From Oscillospiraceae bacterium (GTDB taxonomy: Bacteria; Bacillota; Clostridia; UMGS1883; UMGS1540): DNA of 38,607 bases. Every line of letters starts with the position of its first letter. The stretch's first letter is position 1. Positions 1 through 8,313 of the stretch are shown here, piece after piece. The position numbers and the translations under genes were made by a program. Under the pieces are notes generated by a model that saw nothing but the letters and a program-made list of their open reading frames with translations, searched no databases and was not told where the DNA came from. Where the stretch lies: the NCBI GenBank assembly GCA_015068765.1, contig SVJY01000017.1, forward strand, positions 1-38,607, written 5' to 3'.

Positions 1-481
1 AATCCGGCTGGAGCAGAATCAGACCGATTAAAAGACCGGCGTGGAGGCAAAGAAGCAATAGCACCGAAGGGCGGTTAATATTCTCCCGAACAGCGTCCAC
101 ATGCTTTGCAAAAGAGATAATAAAGCCTATTTTTGCAAGCTCAGAGGGTTGGATGCCTACCGGGCCGAAACGAATCCAACCCTTTGTACCCACTTCTTCT
201 GCACCGGTGCCGATAAAGAGCACCACCAAAAGCATGAGGGCACTCAGTAGGTAAATAAAGATACCGAGCTGACCGAATAAATCATAGTCCAGCCGGACAA
301 GCAGTACCAAAAGCAAAGCACCGATAAAAAACGCCGCCGCTTGAATGACAATATACCGATAAGACCCCAGGCTTTGTGCTGAGCTTGTAATGGCTACAAG
401 CCCGACTGCAAATGTAAGCAGGGCACTGAGGACAAGCCAAAGGTCCAGCTGGGAAAAAAGGCTTTTATTCCGTTTGGGCAA
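1..481 (-). CDS. RodA/FtsW family peptidoglycan glycosyltransferase (3' part cut by window edge)
   Basis: This is the N-terminal 160 residues of a SEDS-family membrane protein, which polymerises lipid II into glycan strands during elongation (RodA) or division (FtsW). Translation of the minus strand gives four hydrophobic segments and the family signature around GWIRFGPVGIQPSELAK (about residues 101-117). The start is TTG at 481, preceded by GAGGTGAT, which overlaps the TGA stop of the upstream PHP gene, so the two genes are probably translationally coupled. The C-terminal half, needed to separate RodA from FtsW, lies outside the window; the missing large extension and short N-terminus do not decide it. 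Family certain, subfamily open. Confidence 0.9.
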   Translation of the reverse strand, partial: MPKRNKSLFSQLDLWLVLSALLTFAVGLVAITSSAQSLGSYRYIVIQAAAFFIGALLLVLLVRLDYDLFGQLGIFIYLLSALMLLVVLFIGTGAEEVGTKGWIRFGPVGIQPSELAKIGFIISFAKHVDAVRENINRPSVLLLLCLHAGLLIGLILLQPD

Positions 482-490
482 AATATCACC

Positions 491-1285
491 TCATTTTAAT
501 ACAAGAGGACAAAGATCCGCCTCTGTGATTTCCAGAAGCTCGGCAAGAATTTGCAGACGTTCCAGCCGCTGTGTATATATGTCCGGGTCATGGCAATCCG
601 TGCCAAAAACAAATTTACAGCCACATTCCTTCGCTGTCTCATAAATACGGAACATTTCACTTCTGTGCATGGCCTTTACCGGGTAGGAGTCAAAAGCGGC
701 AGCATTGATTTCGATTGCAATTTTGTTGTAGGTAGCATCTGCAAACAGATTTTCCAGCCGTTCGTCATCAATGCGGAAGAGAACCTCGTCGAAATTATCC
801 CGGTTTCCCGACGGGAAAAAGGGATGTGCAATTGCGGTAATGTATTTAGCGAGAGGATGCTCCACCAAAAGCGAAAAACGTGTGCAAAGAATTTCGGCAA
901 GCTTTTTCACATCTCTGCGAATTGCATCGTCGATAACCGCATCGTGTTGAGAATGGGAGTGTACAGCCAGAATGTAATCCATCTGCTTGGCAACTTCCTC
1001 CGATAGTCCTAGGAAACCGTTTTTATCCATCTCCACTTCACAGCCGCGGAGAACACGGATACCTTTTTCTTTGGGAAGGGTGCGGTGCAGAATCGCCTCC
1101 ATGTCCTGCCCTTTATAAAAATCGTTAATAGCAGGGGAAACAGCGGTGTCCCACGCATGGTCGGCAAAGCCGATGAGGGATAGCCCGTTCTCCCTAGCAA
1201 TATCTATATATGTTTCCGGCGTTGCCCAATCCTCGCCACAACGGGAAAGTGAAGTGTGCATGTGTAAATCGTGTCTGATATCCAA
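491..1285 (-). CDS. PHP-domain metal-dependent phosphoesterase (histidinol-phosphatase-like)
   Basis: This 264-residue protein is a stand-alone PHP domain. The metal ligands are visible in order: H8 and H10 in HDLHMHT, D42-H43 in FADHAW, the VHSHSQH and AIAHPFF stretches in the middle, and the C-terminal FGTDCHDP. Such domains hydrolyse phosphomonoesters with two or three metal ions; HisJ-type histidinol phosphatases and nucleotide phosphatases share the fold. No his gene is nearby, so the substrate is unknown. The start is TTG at 1285 with AGGAGG nine bases upstream. It sits 12 bases behind the second unknown paralog and runs directly into the RodA/FtsW gene, so it is probably part of the same transcript as the XRE-cupin regulator. 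Confidence 0.85.
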   Translation of the reverse strand: MDIRHDLHMHTSLSRCGEDWATPETYIDIARENGLSLIGFADHAWDTAVSPAINDFYKGQDMEAILHRTLPKEKGIRVLRGCEVEMDKNGFLGLSEEVAKQMDYILAVHSHSQHDAVIDDAIRRDVKKLAEILCTRFSLLVEHPLAKYITAIAHPFFPSGNRDNFDEVLFRIDDERLENLFADATYNKIAIEINAAAFDSYPVKAMHRSEMFRIYETAKECGCKFVFGTDCHDPDIYTQRLERLQILAELLEITEADLCPLVLK

Positions 1286-1297
1286 AATGAAAACCTC

Positions 1298-2731
1298 CTA
1301 TTCGCAGATAAATACGGCATAACCCTTTTTGCCGGAGGCAGAAAGGATGCCATCTTTTACTTCGTATGTAATATCTTCGCTTTTTTCATAAAGACGCACG
1401 TTACCCTCTAAAGGGGCCGTAAGCGTAGCATTTGTAAAGAAATCCATGTATATATAGGTTTTACCCTCCGCAGGAATGGTATACATAAAAGCATTATCCC
1501 TCTCGGGCATAAAATACTTTTTGTAAGCGATACCGTGCATAGCCGAGAGATCGCCACGCATAAAGAAGGGATAGGCCTTCCGGGTACGGACGACATGTAC
1601 GGCGACATCCAGCTGGGGGATACGCTTTTTCGGTACACCGTCATAAACGGGAAGATAGCCGCAGACAAAGCTCATGCGGTCATGCCCTTCGGCATCACGA
1701 AAGATATCCAGAATTCTGTCAGGTGGAGAAGCCGGGTTTTTCCAATATTCGGCACTAACAAATTTTTCCTTCGGAAACGGGCCCGGGGCAGTTGACAGGG
1801 GCCTAGAAAAATCAAATGTACCTTCCGATGTATCAAGCGGCAATGTTTTGGGAATACAGCGGTAAATTCCGCCGCCAAAGGTGTTTATTTTTTCTTGGAA
1901 CATAGCACCCATGGCTACCTGAAAACGAACGTCCTGCAATTTTTCATAGGAAAAATCAATAACGGTTGTGCCGTCGCCTTCAATGCGGTAGATATACCGA
2001 CAGCGTAGCATGGCATCGCCCATCGCCTGCGGAATGGAAGTATAACCGCCTGCCGGACGGTTTTCGTGCAGTGCCCGAACCATGGAAGCGGGGTTTACAA
2101 CATCATATTCCTCGTGAATTTCGGCGTAATCACAGATTGCACCTTGGGTAATTACTTTTGGCAGGCCGTTTGTGTAGGCAACAATCTGCCGCTTGGTATG
2201 GCGGTTTACAGGCTCAATCCATTTCACACCAACTTCTTTTCCGGGGACAACCGTATCCGTATGTACGGCATCTTTGAAATGGAGCAGCTGCCCGGCAATA
2301 TGGTCCTTAAAATGGTAGTCGGTTTCGGAAGGGCCGATGTTTTCGGAGACAAAAGCAACCGACGGGCCGAATACATAAAAAAGGGTGAAAACAGTCCCTT
2401 CTGTATCCTTCCAGAGAGAGCCGATATCGGCAAGGGTTTTATCGTGTCCGGGAAGATACAAAAGAATACCGCCGGGCTGCCCATGATTTGCACCGATATG
2501 TTCGTTATTGACCGTCAGAGCCGGGGCTTCGTCGGTAGAAATGGAAAAGGGAATATCAATGTGCCAGAAATCCCACTTGTCCTTTTGCATAAGACCCGTT
2601 TCTACAATATCTACTGTGTTATTATAGGGAAGACTTGCTTCACATGCACCCCGATATTTCTGAATCAGATCAAAGTCTTTGGAAAAGGGTGTGCGGAAGT
2701 TGACGATGTGGTTATGAATGGAAACCTGCAT
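1298..2731 (-). CDS. Conserved protein of unknown function, paralog 2
   Basis: I do not recognise this 477-residue protein. It is clearly homologous over its whole length to the neighbouring gene. Shared blocks include KDKWD...H(I/L)DIPF near residues 50-65, IGA-HG-P near 78-84, HDKT-AD-GS-WKD near 95-110, FVSENIG, FGG-I-R-IPKTLPL, and SPPDR...FRD-EGHDR...CGYLP-YDGVP near 340-375. The conserved His, Asp and Lys residues look enzyme-like and the alternating pattern suggests a mainly beta fold. No signal peptide or membrane segment is seen, so it should be cytoplasmic. It follows its paralog by 6 bases and precedes the PHP phosphoesterase, which argues for a joint role. A carbohydrate-active enzyme is possible but unproven. 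Confidence 0.8.
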   Translation of the reverse strand: MQVSIHNHIVNFRTPFSKDFDLIQKYRGACEASLPYNNTVDIVETGLMQKDKWDFWHIDIPFSISTDEAPALTVNNEHIGANHGQPGGILLYLPGHDKTLADIGSLWKDTEGTVFTLFYVFGPSVAFVSENIGPSETDYHFKDHIAGQLLHFKDAVHTDTVVPGKEVGVKWIEPVNRHTKRQIVAYTNGLPKVITQGAICDYAEIHEEYDVVNPASMVRALHENRPAGGYTSIPQAMGDAMLRCRYIYRIEGDGTTVIDFSYEKLQDVRFQVAMGAMFQEKINTFGGGIYRCIPKTLPLDTSEGTFDFSRPLSTAPGPFPKEKFVSAEYWKNPASPPDRILDIFRDAEGHDRMSFVCGYLPVYDGVPKKRIPQLDVAVHVVRTRKAYPFFMRGDLSAMHGIAYKKYFMPERDNAFMYTIPAEGKTYIYMDFFTNATLTAPLEGNVRLYEKSEDITYEVKDGILSASGKKGYAVFICE

Positions 2732-2737
2732 AATCGT

Positions 2738-4186
2738 TTACCTTACGTCACAAATGAATACAGCGTATCCGTTTGCACCTTTCACAAAGATTGTATTGTT
2801 CTTGACCTCGTAAGAAACGTCTTCGCTCTTTTCATACAGCGTAACTCTGCCGCAGGCCGGGATTTCCAACGCTCTCTCTTCGATGAAGTCCGCATAAACA
2901 TACGTTTTTCCTTCAAAGGTAATGGAATAGAAGGAAGCACGGTCCGCATTCTGCTTAAAATACTTCTTGTAGGCAATGCCCCGCACACTGGAAAGATCAC
3001 CATTCATAAAGGTAGGATAAACTTTACGTGTGTTTTTAAAGTAGCCCGTGTGGGTAAGATGTTTTAATCGCTTTTCGGGCACACCGTCATAAAGGGGAAG
3101 ATAGCCACAGGCGAACCCGAGACGATCATGCCCTTCTTTATCTCTGAAATAATCCACTACTCGGTCGGGAGGAGAAGCAGGTGTCGCCCAGAATTCTTTT
3201 GTGATCAGCGGATCACTTTCGGGATAGATGCCTTTTTCCAGAGAAACAGGCGTGTTAAAATCAAACGTTCCGTCAGAGAGTGTAAGCGGCAGTGTTTTCG
3301 GAATGCGGCGATGAATGGCACCACCGAATACGTCTAATTTTTCCTGATACATGGCACCAAGCCAGCGATCAAAGCGGATATCCATGGTTTTTTCGTGTTC
3401 AAAGTCGCAAAGAACTGTGCCGTCCGGTAAAATATGGTACCGCATACGGTGAATCAGCATGGTCTCACCAAAGTCGCCCAGGTCAGGCTGGTCAGTAAAG
3501 CCGCCGCTGGGGCGGGCTGCCGTCAGTGCCGGTGCCACGGTGGCCGGATTTCGGAGTTCGTATTCTTCTTCGATTCGGGCAGAATCGCATTCCGCACTGC
3601 CGTAAAGAATCCGTTCCTTGCCGTCTTTGATTATAATAACACGTTTTTTGGTGAACTTGTAGGCACGGGTCAGATAAACGGTACTCTGTTCTTCTCCTGC
3701 CGGAATCGGGGCGGTGTTGGCACCGTCGGAAACGTAGGTAAGCTTGCCTGAAATCTGCATTACGAATTTGTAGTCACACAGTGTGCCGATATTTTCAGAA
3801 ACAAAAACAAGATGGTCTTCGGTGGCAACATGGAGAAGGGTAAAAGTAACACCGGCATCATCCTTCCATACGGAACCCACATCGGCAATGGTTTTATCGT
3901 GGCGAGGGGCATACAGTGCAACACAGCAGGGGTGCCCGTGACCTGCACCGATCCAGGTGTCATTTATAATACAGGGAACCGCTTCGTCATTGGAAATAGC
4001 AAAAGGAATATCCAGGTGGAAACAATCCCATTTATCCCGACGGATGAGCCCGGCCTCCATAAAATCAACCGGGTCATTGAAGGTGCCATGGGTGAGATCT
4101 ATTCCCCGGAATTTCTGCACCAAATCATATTTTTCCGAATAGGGCGTCTTTACTAAAAGATGATATTTTGCAATGGCAATATACAT
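2738..4186 (-). CDS. Conserved protein of unknown function, paralog 1
   Basis: First member of the tandem pair, 482 residues from the ATG at 4186. An in-frame ATG at 4204 would add MIRRKP. I prefer 4186 because AAGGAG lies seven bases before it and because MYIAIAKYHLLVKTPYSEKYD then aligns with the paralog's own N-terminus. It shares all conserved blocks of the second paralog, including WIGAGHGHP, RHDKTIADVGSVWKD and RDKEGHDR. The sequence blocks are strong, but identity falls off between them, so the duplication is not recent. The gene follows the XRE-cupin regulator by about 55 bases on the same strand and was probably duplicated in place. No function is assigned. Confidence 0.8.
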   Translation of the reverse strand: MYIAIAKYHLLVKTPYSEKYDLVQKFRGIDLTHGTFNDPVDFMEAGLIRRDKWDCFHLDIPFAISNDEAVPCIINDTWIGAGHGHPCCVALYAPRHDKTIADVGSVWKDDAGVTFTLLHVATEDHLVFVSENIGTLCDYKFVMQISGKLTYVSDGANTAPIPAGEEQSTVYLTRAYKFTKKRVIIIKDGKERILYGSAECDSARIEEEYELRNPATVAPALTAARPSGGFTDQPDLGDFGETMLIHRMRYHILPDGTVLCDFEHEKTMDIRFDRWLGAMYQEKLDVFGGAIHRRIPKTLPLTLSDGTFDFNTPVSLEKGIYPESDPLITKEFWATPASPPDRVVDYFRDKEGHDRLGFACGYLPLYDGVPEKRLKHLTHTGYFKNTRKVYPTFMNGDLSSVRGIAYKKYFKQNADRASFYSITFEGKTYVYADFIEERALEIPACGRVTLYEKSEDVSYEVKNNTIFVKGANGYAVFICDVR

Positions 4187-4210
4187 TGGTTTTCTCCTTA
4201 TCATATGCTT

Positions 4211-4225
4211 CCTCCCAAAAGGAGG
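4211..4225 (-). promoter_or_regulatory. Small hairpin covering a Shine-Dalgarno before paralog 1
   Basis: On the minus strand CCTCC-TTTTG-GGAGG forms a five-base-pair hairpin whose 3' arm is the ribosome-binding site for the upstream ATG at 4204. A second ribosome-binding site, AAGGAG, lies inside the first codons and serves the ATG at 4186. The arrangement could hide one start, but the stem is short and may be chance. Confidence 0.35.
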
Positions 4226-4241
4226 ATGTATCCTTCAGACT

Positions 4242-4796
4242 TTAAATCACCAGTGTTAAAAGCTTTGCAGGGGTATCACCGATGGCAATCATGCCGTGGG
4301 GGTAGGAGGAATCGTAGTAAACAGAATCTCCGGCTTCCAGAATCTCCTCTTTTCCACCGATGGTAATCAGAATTTTTCCTTCCAAAACATAGTCAAATTC
4401 CTGTCCTTTATGAATATTGGTATGGGGCTTTTCTTCTTCCTTCTGCGGGTCTACGGTTACCAGCAGAGGCAGAACCTTATTGCCGGCAAAATTGTACGCC
4501 AGATGCTGGTAATCATATTGCTTGCTACGTTCGATGTTCAGCCCTTTGCCGCCACGGACGACCTGATAAATGCGGAGCTTTGCATTGTTACCGGAAAGAA
4601 GCTCGTATACCTGAATGCCAAAATGAGTGGCGGCATCCGACAAAAAACTGATCGGCATATCGGAGATGCCACTCTCATATTCCAGATACGTTTCGTGCGG
4701 AATTTTAAAGATAGATGCCATTTCGTGGGTGGATGTGCCTTCAATTTCACGCAGTTCTCGGATTCTGAGAGCTACCTTTTTAACATCTTCGTTCAT
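4242..4796 (-). CDS. XRE-family transcriptional regulator with C-terminal cupin
   Basis: This 184-residue protein has an N-terminal helix-turn-helix of the XRE/HTH_3 type (about residues 8-62; RIRELREIEGTSTHEMASI and IPHETYLEYESG) and a C-terminal cupin (about 105-180; HKGQEFDYVLEGK and SVYYDSSYPHGM). Proteins of this build bind DNA through the HTH and sense a small ligand in the cupin barrel. The metal-type ligands are partly present (HKGQE, PHG). The start ATG at 4796 has CGGAGG nine bases upstream and a clear promoter further up. As the first gene of the minus-strand run it is a good candidate local regulator of the two unknown paralogs. The ligand is not predictable. Confidence 0.88.
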   Translation of the reverse strand: MNEDVKKVALRIRELREIEGTSTHEMASIFKIPHETYLEYESGISDMPISFLSDAATHFGIQVYELLSGNNAKLRIYQVVRGGKGLNIERSKQYDYQHLAYNFAGNKVLPLLVTVDPQKEEEKPHTNIHKGQEFDYVLEGKILITIGGKEEILEAGDSVYYDSSYPHGMIAIGDTPAKLLTLVI

Positions 4797-4829
4797 AAGA
4801 AAACCTCCGATACAGATTTATTTCTATTT

Positions 4830-4858
4830 AGTATATCACAACGGCAAGCAAAATGCAA
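4830..4858 (-). promoter_or_regulatory. SigmaA-type promoter for the XRE-cupin gene
   Basis: On the minus strand, TTGCAT (4858-4853) and TATACT (4835-4830) are separated by exactly 17 bases, about 35 bases before the start codon. No other promoter of this quality was seen before the following minus-strand genes, which suggests one transcript through to RodA/FtsW. Confidence 0.7.
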
Positions 4859-4979
4859 TTCTTCAAAGTAGAAAAAGGAAAAAAATTTCAAAAAAATGAA
4901 ATTTTAAGAAAAATAGAGAAAACAGGAGAAAATGGAAGAAAATATATATTTTTTTCAAAAAAACGTAAATATATGCCTG

Positions 4980-5007
4980 TTGAATAACTGCAAAAATGTG
5001 GTAAACT
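4980..5007 (+). promoter_or_regulatory. SigmaA-type promoter for groES-groEL
   Basis: TTGAAT at 4980-4985 and TAAACT at 5002-5007 are 16 bases apart, and TGG just before the -10 box makes it an extended -10. The CIRCE operator begins 8 bases after the -10 box, at the expected transcription start. Confidence 0.65.
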
Positions 5008-5015
5008 TATCAGTA

Positions 5016-5042
5016 TTAGCACTCCGGGGGTGAGAGTGCTAA
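5016..5042 (+). promoter_or_regulatory. CIRCE operator (HrcA binding site)
   Basis: TTAGCACTC at 5016-5024 and GAGTGCTAA at 5034-5042 form a perfect nine-base inverted repeat around nine bases, identical to the CIRCE consensus. HrcA binds it and represses groESL until heat or misfolded protein titrates GroEL. The hrcA gene is not in the window. Confidence 0.97.
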
Positions 5043-5357
<315 letters not shown>

Positions 5358-5361
5358 TTAA

Positions 5362-7008
<1,647 letters not shown>

Positions 7009-7028
7009 GAACTATCAATTATAGAATA

Positions 7029-7071
7029 AAAAATATGGCTGCTCCGCTAAAAACGGGGTAGCCATATTTTT
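7029..7071. terminator. Bidirectional intrinsic terminator between groEL and the CARF-nuclease gene
   Basis: AAAAATATGGCT (7029-7040) pairs with AGCCATATTTTT (7060-7071), and GCTCCG (7041-7046) continues the stem with CGGGGT (7054-7059). An A-rich run on the left and a T run on the right let it stop transcription from both convergent genes. Confidence 0.85.
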
Positions 7072-7117
7072 GTCATAAATTCCGTTTATAAGTTCTGAAA
7101 AAACATGGTCATAAAGA

Positions 7118-8299
7118 CTATTTAACAGCACAATCCGCAAGCTTTTCCGCAAACATGGCAGGGGAGAGGTTATGGGCGTTTTGAATGACCTTAATACCAA
7201 GCTCCTTCGCCCGTTTAAAGAAGGACAAATCCGGCGTAGCCTGCGTAAGCACAAGTGCTTTTTTTGCATAGGGACCGCCGAAACGGGTTGCTACAACGGA
7301 CAGCTTATACAGCTCATCCGTATCCACAAAACCGTTCTTGCAAGATACAAATACGGGAACGGTACCCTGCATCAAGAACAGATCGATTTCATTTTTGACA
7401 TCGTCCTTTACAGACGAGGCGGGACGGGACTCCCAGTCAATTACAACGCCGATGCCCGCGTCCGTAAAAATATTTTTTCTTCGGTTTTGCAGTACGTATG
7501 CGGCATAATAGGTGTAAAGCTCCAAAACAGCACCCTCTTTGGAAAGGGCATGCCGGACGGCTGGGCTTTTGTAACGAAAGGAAATATAATCCCCCTTTTC
7601 CTGATATAAGGTAAGCACACCTGCCTGCTGCAGGGCACGAATGGTCTGCCGTAACACGCCCTTTTTCTGTGGCGGAAGCTTTCGGGTGGCCTCCTGCATC
7701 CGTAGTTCCACATAGAAGCTTCCCGGCGGACAAAACGCATGCAGGGTACTGAGTGCTGTATTCCATCCGTAGCAGTTTCGTTTGCATACCGACCAGACAG
7801 ACAGAACATCCTGCCAAAAATCCGAAGAAGAGGGAGGGGCAAAGGCTTCCGAAACGGCACCGCCGAATAGCGTGATATTTTCCGAAATGGAAAGATGGGC
7901 GGGATGCGGCTGTGGGTAGTGCGACGCATTTGTAAGGGGCGAGATTGTGCCGTGGGCGGGATCAAGCGTATGCATCGGAATACCGTGTTTTTCCGAAAGG
8001 GCACCCATGGCAACAAAAATTTCCGTTTGTCCGCCGGTTAGGTCAAAGACACAATCCCGATGCACTTTAATTAAGGCTTCGAGCCTTTGGATGAGGGTGG
8101 GATAGGCTTTTATGCCAACGTGTACTACCTTCACCTTTGTAGGAAGTCCGCGAGCGGCGATAATTTTCTGCAATCTGTGGCGGAACGCATACATTTCCAT
8201 GGTATTCGTTCCGCAAAGCACCAGGTTTTTGGGAGCGAGCAGAAGGGTACTCAGTGCATTATGAATAGGTATAAAATCAAAAAATTCAATAATAGTCAA
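7118..8299 (-). CDS. CARF-domain nuclease, Card1/Can2 (DUF1887)-like
   Basis: This 393-residue protein has three parts. Residues 1-155 form a CARF-like Rossmann sensor: a strand ending in LVLCGTN (26-32), then DLTGGQTEIFVAMGAL (86-101), the TGG loop typical of cyclic-oligoadenylate binding. Residues about 195-250 look like a winged helix. Residues about 255-375 look like a PD-(D/E)xK nuclease, with E260, D306 in NEIDLFL, and K321 in FVSCKNG. Card1/Can2 proteins have this order and a similar length, and cut nucleic acid when bound to cA4. The usual acidic residue two places before the Lys is Ser319 here, so activity is uncertain. The start is TTG at 8299 with AGGAAGGA overlapping the smc stop. 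No CRISPR or cas genes are seen in the window. Confidence 0.8.
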   Translation of the reverse strand: MTIIEFFDFIPIHNALSTLLLAPKNLVLCGTNTMEMYAFRHRLQKIIAARGLPTKVKVVHVGIKAYPTLIQRLEALIKVHRDCVFDLTGGQTEIFVAMGALSEKHGIPMHTLDPAHGTISPLTNASHYPQPHPAHLSISENITLFGGAVSEAFAPPSSSDFWQDVLSVWSVCKRNCYGWNTALSTLHAFCPPGSFYVELRMQEATRKLPPQKKGVLRQTIRALQQAGVLTLYQEKGDYISFRYKSPAVRHALSKEGAVLELYTYYAAYVLQNRRKNIFTDAGIGVVIDWESRPASSVKDDVKNEIDLFLMQGTVPVFVSCKNGFVDTDELYKLSVVATRFGGPYAKKALVLTQATPDLSFFKRAKELGIKVIQNAHNLSPAMFAEKLADCAVK

Positions 8300-8313
8300 A
8301 GTATAATCCTTCC

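Noticed and set aside
390-1006. Plus-strand open frames opposite the PHP gene
   Set aside because: They mirror a well-supported minus-strand gene, have no ribosome-binding sites and encode no recognisable motif.
2066-3067. A 333-codon plus-strand frame opposite the two paralogs
   Set aside because: Long but entirely antisense to two conserved genes, Cys/Phe-rich and motif-free; the paralogy on the minus strand is decisive.
4882-4905. AAAATTTCA / TGAAATTTT inverted repeat upstream of groES
   Set aside because: It lies in very A-rich DNA 75 bases before the -35 box; a nine-base AT palindrome there can be chance, and CIRCE explains the regulation.
7118-8299. A CRISPR array or cas genes near the CARF-nuclease
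   Set aside because: I looked for regularly spaced repeats and Cas-like proteins over the whole window and saw none.
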